From Coriobacteriia bacterium (GTDB lineage: Bacteria; Actinomycetota; Coriobacteriia; Anaerosomatales; PALSA-660): a DNA stretch of 5,052 bases. A program made the position numbers and the translations under genes. The stretch covers positions 1-5,052 of the forward strand of contig PKWR01000109.1 of assembly GCA_003133285.1 (NCBI GenBank), read 5' to 3'. Positions 1-5,052 of the stretch are shown here, in pieces. The notes beneath the pieces are model-generated. The model was given only the letters and a program-made list of their open reading frames with translations. It made no database searches and had not been told where the DNA came from. Positions within the stretch are counted from its first letter, which is position 1. Each line of letters starts with the position of its first letter.

Positions 1-30
1 CCTAGACACCCACTGCTCGCGCTGGCTCAT
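1..30 (-). CDS. N-terminus of a probable sodium:neurotransmitter symporter (NSS/SNF) family transporter, partial
   Basis: Only the first ten codons lie in the window; the gene runs off the left edge on the minus strand. Reading from the ATG at 30-28 gives MSQREQWVSR with no stop. The REQW-x-SR block resembles the start of bacterial NSS/SNF transporters, where it directly precedes the first transmembrane helix (LGFILAAAGSAVGLGN type, recalled from the family and not visible here). Members are inner-membrane proteins that import amino acids or related amines with sodium. A TATACT box sits 20 bases upstream of the ATG, and a terminator separates the gene from the M42 peptidase gene before it, so it probably has its own promoter. 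No clear Shine-Dalgarno sequence precedes the ATG. The identification rests on ten residues and could be wrong. Confidence 0.55.
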   Translation of the reverse strand, partial: MSQREQWVSR

Positions 31-49
31 TTGTCGCGCGTTGTAGCGA

Positions 50-55
50 AGTATA
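50..55 (-). promoter_or_regulatory. Probable -10 box (TATACT) for the left-edge transporter gene
   Basis: On the minus strand TATACT matches the sigma-70 consensus TATAAT at five of six positions. It lies 19 bases before the base preceding the ATG at 30, so transcription would start around 43-44 and leave a leader of only about 14 bases. The best -35 at a 17-base spacing is TGTCGT (78-73), a poor match to TTGACA. Supported by sequence match and position only. Confidence 0.45.
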
Positions 56-111
56 CCCGTGGGCCTCCGCGCACGACAGGACGAAAAGGAGCCCGAATCT
101 GACGAACGGCG

Positions 112-124
112 GCCCCGCTGGGGC
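112..124 (-). other. Small GC hairpin between the main terminator and the transporter promoter
   Basis: A perfect 5-bp inverted repeat (GCCCC / GGGGC) with a 3-base loop. In the minus-strand transcript it comes 12 bases after the large stem-loop at 137-178, so it may be a second, back-up terminator hairpin. No U-tract follows directly; the nearest T-rich run (TCCTTTT) is about 20 bases further on. A short GC repeat like this can arise by chance in such GC-rich DNA. Confidence 0.25.
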
Positions 125-136
125 TGGCCGTGCAAC

Positions 137-178
137 GCAGAGGAGGCCCCGGCGCGCGAGCGCCGGGGCCTCCTCTGC
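137..178 (-). terminator. Strong stem-loop, terminator of the M42 peptidase (rnr operon) transcript
   Basis: A perfect inverted repeat with 19-bp arms (137-155 and 160-178) around a 4-base loop. It begins 21 bases after the M42 stop codon on the minus strand, where an intrinsic terminator is expected. The arms are mostly G and C, and no good U-tract follows on either strand, as is common for hairpin terminators of high-GC bacteria. On the plus strand the loop reads GCGA closed by C-G, a GNRA tetraloop, but no plus-strand gene leads into it in this window. Confidence 0.8.
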
Positions 179-199
179 AATTCCTGCGGAGACGACCGC

Positions 200-1261
200 C
201 TAGGGTGTGAAGTCGGTCTTCGGGTCGAGGTCGAGCACGAAGCGGGTCAGCAGCTTCACCGAGTCCTCGATGTCCGAGAGCTTGAGCACCTCGGTGGGCG
301 TGTGCATGTAGCGCAGCGGGACGCTCACGAGCGCGGCAGCCTTGCCGCCGCGGGAGAGCTGGATCGCATTGGCGTCCGTACCCGTGCCGCGCGGCTCGGC
401 TCCGACCTGGTACGCGACGCCGGCGTTCTCGGCGGCCGCCACGAGCAGATCGAACACGACGGGGTTGACGTTGGCGCCGCGGGCGATGATCGGCCCGCCG
501 CCGCAGTTGGCCTCGCCGTGGTTGCGCTTGTCGACGTCCGGATAGTCCGTCGCGTGCCCTACCTCGAGCGCGATGCCGACGACCGGGTCGACACCATAGG
601 CCGACGTGTGTCCGCCACGGAGACCGAGCTCCTCCTGGACGGTGGCGGCAGCGATGAGGTCACCCTTGGCGCCACCTGCCTTCTTGACCTCCTCGAGCAC
701 GCGGGCGCAGATGTAGGCGCCCATCTTGTCGTCGAATGCCCGCGCGACCGCCATGTCGTCGCCGAAGGTCTCGAACCCGACGCCGTAGGTGATCGGGTCG
801 CCGATGCGGACCATCGCCTTCACGCGCTCGGCCGGCAGGCCGAGGTCGATGAAGAGCTTCTCGATCTTGGTGACGGTCTTGCGCTGGTCGTCCTCGATCA
901 GATGGATCGGGAGACGGCCCATGACGCCGCGCAGGACGGTGTTCTTGGTGTGCACGTCGACGCGCATGCCCGGAAGGATCGCGGCGTCAACGCCTCCGAT
1001 CGGCTTGAAGGCGATGTAGCCCTCAGGGGTGATCCAGTTGACCATCATGCCGACCTCGTCGATGTGGCCGGCCAGCATCACGGACACGCCGTCGGCGCTG
1101 CCCTTGAGGAGCGCGTGAACGGAGCCCATGACGTTGGTCTCGACCTCGTCCGCCAGCGGCTCCACGAAGTCGCGGAAGACCTTGGCCGCCGGCTGCTCGA
1201 ATCCGGAGGGTGATGCTGCTTCTGTGAGGTCCTTGAGGAACTTGAGGTCGGACGGACGCAT
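200..1261 (-). CDS. M42 family metallopeptidase (TET/glutamyl aminopeptidase-like)
   Basis: This 353-residue protein has the usual length of M42 co-catalytic metallo-aminopeptidases, cytosolic enzymes that form large tetrahedral complexes and trim amino acids from peptide N-termini. All expected active-site residues are visible: His66 and Asp68 in AGHIDEVG, Asp177 in RAFDDKMG (bridging metal ligand), Glu210 (catalytic base) and Glu211 in TVQEELGLRGG, Glu233 in ALEVGHATDYPD, and His320 in RYMHTPTE. The GTGTDAN segment (292-298) is also typical. The stretch around 70-165 should carry the PDZ-like dimerisation domain. I chose the ATG at 1261 because an AGAGAGG ribosome binding site (1275-1269) lies 7 bases upstream and homologues begin close to this point; ATGs at 1282 and 1315 lack such a site. 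It follows rnr by 64 bases and is probably its operon partner. Substrate specificity cannot be read from the sequence. Older annotations sometimes call this family endoglucanase M, which is misleading. Confidence 0.95.
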   Translation of the reverse strand: MRPSDLKFLKDLTEAASPSGFEQPAAKVFRDFVEPLADEVETNVMGSVHALLKGSADGVSVMLAGHIDEVGMMVNWITPEGYIAFKPIGGVDAAILPGMRVDVHTKNTVLRGVMGRLPIHLIEDDQRKTVTKIEKLFIDLGLPAERVKAMVRIGDPITYGVGFETFGDDMAVARAFDDKMGAYICARVLEEVKKAGGAKGDLIAAATVQEELGLRGGHTSAYGVDPVVGIALEVGHATDYPDVDKRNHGEANCGGGPIIARGANVNPVVFDLLVAAAENAGVAYQVGAEPRGTGTDANAIQLSRGGKAAALVSVPLRYMHTPTEVLKLSDIEDSVKLLTRFVLDLDPKTDFTP

Positions 1262-1268
1262 GGACACG

Positions 1269-1275
1269 CCTCTCT
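1269..1275 (-). promoter_or_regulatory. Ribosome binding site that sets the M42 peptidase start
   Basis: AGAGAGG on the minus strand, 7 bases before the ATG at 1261. It favours this start over the in-frame ATGs at 1282 and 1315, which would add 7 or 18 residues of unconserved sequence. Confidence 0.7.
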
Positions 1276-1296
1276 TTCGCATAGCGGTGATGGGTG

Positions 1297-1305
1297 AGTC
1301 TATCA
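1297..1305 (-). promoter_or_regulatory. Possible extended -10 promoter in the rnr-M42 gap
   Basis: The minus strand reads TGATAGACT, which fits the extended -10 pattern TGn-TATAAT with two mismatches in the hexamer. It lies about 36 bases before the M42 start codon. No -35 match is present at the proper spacing. It might give the peptidase gene some transcription independent of rnr, but a chance match is quite possible. Confidence 0.25.
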
Positions 1306-1325
1306 CTCGGCGCACGGCGGCCCGC

Positions 1326-3404
1326 TCAGGCCCACTCCATCTCGATGCGCCGGTCGGAGATGATCGCCTCGGTTATGCGGACCTGTACCTCCTGGCCCAA
1401 TCGCCACGTCTTGCCCGTGTGCGAGCCGCGCAGCAGGAAGCGCTCGCCGTCGAACTCGTAGTAGTCGTCCTTCATGCGGGAGACGTGGACGAGCCCCTCG
1501 GCCGTGTTGTCGAGCTGCACGTAGGCGCCGTGGCTGGTCACGCCACTGATGATCCCCGGGAACACCTCTCCGAGATGGTTCGCCATGAGCTCGGTCAGCT
1601 TCACCTTCACCGAGTCCTTCTCGGCCGAGTCCGCCTCGCGTTCCATGAAGGAGCTGTGGTCCGCGAGCCACTCGAGCTCCCCGACCATGGCCGCCACCGG
1701 ACCGCGGTCGAGCGTCTTGGTCAGCTGCGCCTTCAGCAGGCGGTGCACGATCAGGTCGGGGTAGCGCCGGATCGGGCTCGTGAAGTGGCAGTAGGCATCG
1801 GAGGCGAGTCCGAAGTGGCTGTCGAGGTAGTCGACGTAGCGTGCCCGCTGCAGCGCGCGCAGGAGCAGCGAGTTCATGAGCAACCGCTCGGGCCGCTTGG
1901 CGGCGAACGCGATGAGCTTCTGGAAGGTCCGGGGGGACGCCGACCCGATGTCCTTCACCGGGTAGTCGAACTCCTTGAGCACCGGCGCGATGGCGGCGAG
2001 CGCGTCGGGGTCGGGGTCCTCGTGGATGCGATAGACCATCGGCGCCTCGGCGTCGCGCATGTGGCGCGCCACGACCTCGTTGGCGGCGATCATCGCCTCC
2101 TCGATCATGTTGGTCGCCACGGTGCGCTCATGCAGCGTGACCTGGAGGGGCTTGCCCGACGGGTCGAGCCACACCTTCGGCTCCACGGACTCGAAGTCGA
2201 GCCCACCGCGGTCGAGGCGCAGCTTGCCGAGCGCCGCTGCGCACACCCGGAACTCCGTGAGCAGCGTACGCGTCTCGTCGTCGGGCCATCCGGTACCGCG
2301 TTCCAGCATCTGCTCGACCGCCTCGTAGTCGAGGCGATGATCGCTGCGGATCACGCTGGGGTAGAGGCGATGGGCCCGCACGTCGCCGATCTTGTCGAGG
2401 TCGAACTCGATGGTCATGGTGAACCGGTCGACGCCGGGGTTGAGCGAGCAGATCCCGTTCGAGAGCCGCTCGGGCAGCATCGGCAGCACGCGGTCGACCA
2501 GGTAGACGGAGGTCGCGCGCTGCACAGCCTCCTGGTCGATCGTGCTTCCCCACTCCACGTAGTGGCTCACGTCGGCGATGTGCACCCACAGCCGCCATCC
2601 GCCGTCCCGCGACTCGAGCGAGATGGCATCGTCGAAGTCGCGCGCGTCGACCGGGTCGATGGTGACGGTCAGCAGCTCCCGCAGGTCGACGCGGCCGGGC
2701 TCGGGAGCGCCGACCTTCTCGGGGATCGCCGCGGCCGCATCCTCCACTGCGTTCGGGAAGACGGCCCGCAGCCCGTGCTCCCGGATGACGATCTCGACGT
2801 CGACGCCCGGGTCCGTCTCCAGACCGAGGACCTCTTCGACGACGCCCTGGGCCGCCTGGCCCGGACTCGCGAACTGCGTCACGCGGACGACCACGATCTG
2901 GCCGGTGACGGCGCCGCCGAAGCCGGCGCGGCCGACGAAGACGTCGCCTTGGATGCGGCGATCGGTCGGCGTGACGATCGCCATGCGGCCCTGCTTGTCG
3001 AACCGCCCGACGATGCGGTCGTTCGCGCGCTCCTCGACCCGCAGGACCTCACCGGACTGGCCGAGGCCCTTCGTGCGCTGGAAAAGACGCGCGACGACGG
3101 TGTCGCCGTGCATCGCGCCGTGCATGTCGCGCCCGGCGATGTAGACGTCGCCCGCCGTGCTCGCGACGAAGCCGTAGCCACGCGGGTTGACCGACAGCCG
3201 GCCGGTGACCTCGCCCCGGGCGCTCAGAGCGGCGAAGTGCCCCGGGGGATGCTCTGTCGCCTGTCCGGAGCGCACCAACTGCGTCAGGGTCTCGCGCAAC
3301 TGCGCGGGCTTGATGCCCGCGCCCGGGCCCGACGCTATGTCGGCGTAGCTCATGCCCCTCTCGTGGGCCTTCAGCGCCTTCAAGACCGCCTTGCGTACGC
3401 GCAC
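1326..3404 (-). CDS. rnr: Ribonuclease R (RNB/RNR family 3'-5' exoribonuclease)
   Basis: RNase R is a processive, hydrolytic 3'-5' exoribonuclease that degrades structured RNA, including rRNA and mRNA, and in many bacteria works with tmRNA-SmpB in ribosome rescue. The 692-residue protein shows the full domain order: a winged-helix N-terminus (about 1-55, KALKAHERGMSYADIA), two cold-shock domains (about 65-190; GYGFV at 76-80), the RNB catalytic domain (about 237-560) and an S1 domain (about 613-690; GVTSHGAYVQL). The acidic catalytic cluster is intact: Asp250, Asp256, Asp258 and Asp259 in TIDPVDARDFDDA. VYRIHEDPD (457-465) and HFTSPIRRYPDLIVHR (540-555) are RNB hallmarks. The GTG start at 3404 has an AAGGAGG site 7 bases upstream. 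The frame stays open another 134 codons upstream to 3806, but that part runs antisense to the neighbouring gene and resembles nothing in the family. The protein ends right after the S1 domain and lacks the lysine-rich tail known from E. coli RNase R. The M42 gene follows after 64 bases. Confidence 0.96.
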   Translation of the reverse strand: MRVRKAVLKALKAHERGMSYADIASGPGAGIKPAQLRETLTQLVRSGQATEHPPGHFAALSARGEVTGRLSVNPRGYGFVASTAGDVYIAGRDMHGAMHGDTVVARLFQRTKGLGQSGEVLRVEERANDRIVGRFDKQGRMAIVTPTDRRIQGDVFVGRAGFGGAVTGQIVVVRVTQFASPGQAAQGVVEEVLGLETDPGVDVEIVIREHGLRAVFPNAVEDAAAAIPEKVGAPEPGRVDLRELLTVTIDPVDARDFDDAISLESRDGGWRLWVHIADVSHYVEWGSTIDQEAVQRATSVYLVDRVLPMLPERLSNGICSLNPGVDRFTMTIEFDLDKIGDVRAHRLYPSVIRSDHRLDYEAVEQMLERGTGWPDDETRTLLTEFRVCAAALGKLRLDRGGLDFESVEPKVWLDPSGKPLQVTLHERTVATNMIEEAMIAANEVVARHMRDAEAPMVYRIHEDPDPDALAAIAPVLKEFDYPVKDIGSASPRTFQKLIAFAAKRPERLLMNSLLLRALQRARYVDYLDSHFGLASDAYCHFTSPIRRYPDLIVHRLLKAQLTKTLDRGPVAAMVGELEWLADHSSFMEREADSAEKDSVKVKLTELMANHLGEVFPGIISGVTSHGAYVQLDNTAEGLVHVSRMKDDYYEFDGERFLLRGSHTGKTWRLGQEVQVRITEAIISDRRIEMEWA

Positions 3405-3411
3405 GGTGGCG

Positions 3412-3418
3412 CCTCCTT
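3412..3418 (-). promoter_or_regulatory. Consensus Shine-Dalgarno site that sets the rnr GTG start
   Basis: AAGGAGG on the minus strand, a perfect anti-16S match, 7 bases before GTG at 3404. It decides the start: the next codons (R-V-R-K-A-V) open the winged-helix domain, and no upstream in-frame start is needed. Confidence 0.85.
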
Positions 3419-3430
3419 GTCCGGCGGTGA

Positions 3431-3449
3431 CAGGCCTCGCAGCCTGCGG
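3431..3449 (-). other. Two overlapping, mutually exclusive hairpins in the rnr leader
   Basis: In the minus-strand leader two short inverted repeats share bases. One pairs CGCAG with CTGCG around a single base; that loop is too tight to close fully, so only the outer pairs could form. The other pairs CAGGC with GCCTG around a 6-base loop (3431-3446). They end 12 bases before the Shine-Dalgarno site. They could shape translation of rnr, but short repeats like these are frequent by chance in GC-rich DNA. Confidence 0.2.
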
Positions 3450-3503
3450 TCCCGCGCCCTGTTGCATAGCGTACCCCGCGAAGGGCATGGCCTTTGCATT
3501 CAC

Positions 3504-3512
3504 TGGTAGAAT
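3504..3512 (+). promoter_or_regulatory. Probable extended -10 promoter for the 145-residue protein gene
   Basis: TGGTAGAAT fits the extended -10 pattern TGn-TATAAT with one mismatch in the hexamer (TAGAAT, 3507-3512). Transcription would start near 3519, leaving a leader of about 54 bases before the ATG at 3573. No good -35 lies at 16-18 bases spacing, as is often the case for extended -10 promoters. It sits in the divergent gap between rnr and this gene. I found no equally good promoter for rnr on the other strand; TACGCT at 3473-3468 is only a weak candidate. Confidence 0.5.
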
Positions 3513-3572
3513 GGGTGTCGGGCCACCTCTCAGGCGGGGGGCGCGCACCACGTCACGAAAGCAGGGATCTGC

Positions 3573-4010
3573 ATGGAACGCCGCAACGAACTCACCGCAT
3601 GCCTCATCCACAACGGCACCGTGACCGGCCATCGTGACATGATCCGCGCACTGGAGACGGTCGAGGGCCTCACCTACCGTCAGATCCTGGACGGCCAGAC
3701 GATGGCCGAAGGCCGCGCCACGCTCGTGAAGCTGATGGCCGAGCCGGAAGCCTCGACCATCCTCGTCAACGGGTGCCTTTTCCTCAACGTGCTCTCCTTC
3801 CGCCACCTGACGTTCGAGACGGATGACGCGGGCCGCTGCGTCTTCGAGCTCGTCGGCGACGGCATGAAGCTCGAGCTCGTCCCGACCGAGGAGGACGACG
3901 AGGCGATCACCACGCCGAACCCACGCGCGGTGCGCCTCATGGCCGCGGAGTCCTTCGACCCTGAGACGTACGCGATCCTCGAGGACGACGACGAGGAGGA
4001 CGGCCGCTAG
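3573..4010 (+). CDS. Acidic protein of unknown function, 145 residues
   Basis: I do not recognise this protein. It is the only plus-strand gene in the window and is transcribed divergently from rnr. The start is the ATG at 3573, with a modest AGGGA site 5 bases upstream and an extended -10 promoter further up. It has no signal peptide and no membrane segment, so it is probably cytosolic. Residues about 17-57 look helical (HRDMIRALETVEG, QTMAEGRATLVKLM). Residues about 61-104 look like a run of beta strands (STILVNGCLFLNVL, HLTFETD, CVFELVG, KLELVPTE). The C-terminus is strongly acidic: ten of the last twenty residues are Asp or Glu, ending EDDDEEDGR. Cysteines at 10, 68 and 89 are scattered and do not form a metal-binding motif. 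Codon use matches the neighbours and the gene is flanked by promoter and terminator, so I take it as real. A lineage-specific conserved hypothetical protein is the most likely class. Confidence 0.85.
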   Translation: MERRNELTACLIHNGTVTGHRDMIRALETVEGLTYRQILDGQTMAEGRATLVKLMAEPEASTILVNGCLFLNVLSFRHLTFETDDAGRCVFELVGDGMKLELVPTEEDDEAITTPNPRAVRLMAAESFDPETYAILEDDDEEDGR

Positions 4011-4035
4011 GGCTCGTCCACCTTCCTCGCGCGCG

Positions 4036-4078
4036 ACACACGAAGACCCGGCGGATGCTCCGCCGGGTCTTCGTGTGT
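4036..4078. terminator. Bidirectional terminator between convergent genes
   Basis: A perfect inverted repeat with 20-bp arms (4036-4055 and 4059-4078) around the 3-base loop TGC; in practice the loop probably opens by a pair or so. It lies 25 bases after the stop of the 145-residue protein gene and 26 bases after the stop of the S41 protease gene on the other strand, so it can serve both. The core ACCCGGCGGA / TCCGCCGGGT is GC-rich. A short, T-containing stretch (TGTGTTGT) overlaps the plus-strand 3' arm and runs just past it, but there is no full U-tract. Confidence 0.88.
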
Positions 4079-4104
4079 TGTCGGTGGTCCGCCGCGCCGC
4101 GCCG

Positions 4105-5052
4105 CTACAGCTTGGAACGCAGCACCTCGAGTGCGCGCTTGAGCTGCACGTCCGTGGACTCGGACGCCTGCAGCTTCGGATCCATCTTCACCACGACGTC
4201 GGGCAGGACACCGACCTTGTTGATGACCTTGCTCTGCGGAGTCAGGTAGTGGGCGATCGTCATCTTGACCGCGCCGCCGTTCCCGATGGGGAGGACGGTC
4301 TGCACGCTGCCCTTGCCATAGGTCGTGACGCCGACGATCGTGGCGCGCCCGTAGTCCTTGAGCGCTCCGGCCACGATCTCGCTCGCGGATGCGGAGTAGG
4401 CGTCCACGAGCACCACCAGCGGCTTCGTGGTCAGCGCTCCGCCGGTCGCGTTCTCCACCGACTCGGGCTTGCCGCGCTCGTCCACCCGCACGATGACGCC
4501 ACTGTTGATGAAGATGGACGACACCTTGACGGCCGAGTCGAGCAGTCCGCCCGGGTTCTCGCGAAGATCGAGGATGTAGCCCTTGGCGCCCTTCGCGTCG
4601 AACTCCTTGATGGCCTTGGCGAGGTCGGCGGCCGAGAGCTCGTTGAAGGTCATGAGGCGCACGTAGCCGACATCGCCGTACATCTTGGTGACGGTGTTGG
4701 GGACGGTGATCCGCTCGCGCGTGAGCGTGACGGTGAACGGCTTCGTCCCGTTGCGGGAGACCTCGACCGTGACCGTCGTGCCCGCCGCTCCGCGCACGAG
4801 TTTCACGAAGTCGTCGAGGATCCACACGGGCTTGCGAATGCCGTTGACGGCGGTGAACACGTCACCGCTCTTGATGCCCGCGCGCTTGGCAGGGGTGTTG
4901 TCGAACACCGTGACTGCTACGGGCTGACTGGACTTGTTCAGCCCCAGCGACACGCCGACGCCGAAGAACTCGCCGCTTTGGGTCTGCTGGAGCTCCGTGT
5001 ACTGCTGGGCGTCGTAGTAGGCCGCGTAGGGGTCGCCGAGCGACTCGAGCGC
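4105..5052 (-). CDS. S41 family C-terminal processing peptidase (CtpA/Prc type), partial at its N-terminus
   Basis: CtpA-type proteases are exported or membrane-anchored serine proteases that cut proteins near their C-termini. The last 315 residues are present; the frame is open to the right edge, so the start and any signal or membrane segment lie outside. Numbering from the edge, ALESLGDPYAAYYD (1-14) and SGEFFGVGV (26-34) match the conserved region before the PDZ domain. The PDZ domain follows at about 40-112 (NTPAKRAGIKSGDVFTAVNG). The peptidase core contains YILDLRENPGG (159-169), the nucleophile Ser222 in SASASEIVAGAL, and Lys247 and Gln251 in YGKGSVQ. The 25-residue spacing between Ser and Lys equals that known from CtpB and Prc, so the enzyme should be active. 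VGVLPDVVV (280-288) near the end is also typical. A GTG at 4953 could be taken as a start, but the conserved residues continue upstream of it. The gene faces the 145-residue protein gene across a shared terminator. Confidence 0.95.
   Translation of the reverse strand, partial: ALESLGDPYAAYYDAQQYTELQQTQSGEFFGVGVSLGLNKSSQPVAVTVFDNTPAKRAGIKSGDVFTAVNGIRKPVWILDDFVKLVRGAAGTTVTVEVSRNGTKPFTVTLTRERITVPNTVTKMYGDVGYVRLMTFNELSAADLAKAIKEFDAKGAKGYILDLRENPGGLLDSAVKVSSIFINSGVIVRVDERGKPESVENATGGALTTKPLVVLVDAYSASASEIVAGALKDYGRATIVGVTTYGKGSVQTVLPIGNGGAVKMTIAHYLTPQSKVINKVGVLPDVVVKMDPKLQASESTDVQLKRALEVLRSKL

Noticed and set aside
59..1213. A 384-codon open frame on the plus strand, opposite the M42 gene
   Set aside because: Same kind of mirror frame with biased composition; it also runs through the terminator hairpin, and the minus-strand M42 protein explains the region fully.
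1128..3509. A 793-codon open frame on the plus strand, opposite rnr and the M42 start
   Set aside because: It is antisense to two genes with intact catalytic motifs. Its translation is rich in Arg, His, Asp and Val, typical of a high-GC mirror frame, and shows no domain or ribosome binding site.
3981..4007. GAC/GAG-rich run that resembles a DNA repeat
   Set aside because: It simply encodes the acidic C-terminus (EDDDEEDGR) of the 145-residue protein and is not a regular tandem repeat.
4007..4825. A 272-codon minus-strand frame overlapping the S41 protease
   Set aside because: It is an out-of-frame reading of the protease gene, extremely rich in Arg, with no recognisable motif.
4951..4953. 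GTG as the start codon of the S41 protease
   Set aside because: The frame remains open to the window edge, and the 33 residues upstream match the conserved CtpA region before the PDZ domain, so the start lies outside the window.
1..5052. Search for a novel defence, mobile or phage system
   Set aside because: No transposase, integrase, toxin-antitoxin pair, CRISPR-like repeat or attachment site is visible; all but one gene belong to well-known housekeeping families.

Overview
The window is an ordinary, gene-dense stretch of a high-GC bacterial chromosome. The GC content is high by eye, coding regions favour G or C at third positions, and the promoter-like sites are sigma-70/SigA type. The mix of a short RNase R, an M42 peptidase, a probable sodium-symporter gene and a CtpA-type protease would suit an actinobacterial lineage, perhaps Coriobacteriia-like. 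That placement is inferred from general character, not from a search.

Layout, left to right. Bases 1-30 are the first ten codons of a minus-strand gene that runs off the left edge, most likely a sodium:neurotransmitter symporter (NSS/SNF) family transporter. Bases 31-199 hold its probable promoter, a small hairpin and a strong 19-bp stem-loop that terminates the next gene. An M42 metallopeptidase lies at 200-1261 (minus). Sixty-four bases upstream of it is rnr (RNase R, 1326-3404, minus), which starts at a GTG with a near-ideal ribosome binding site. Bases 3405-3572 are a divergent promoter region. A plus-strand gene for an acidic 145-residue protein of unknown function follows (3573-4010). 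It ends in a convergent gap with a perfect 20-bp inverted repeat, which probably terminates transcription from both sides. The right end (4105-5052, minus) is the C-terminal part of a CtpA-type S41 protease, cut by the window edge.

How the genes relate: rnr and the M42 gene are probably co-transcribed. One degrades structured RNA and the other trims peptides, so they form a loose turnover pair, but their adjacency is not proof of a joint role. The S41 protease is transcribed towards the unknown gene and separated from it by the terminator.

I found no mobile element, CRISPR array, tRNA, rRNA or phage gene, and no sign of a new multi-gene system. The least explained item is the acidic 145-residue protein.
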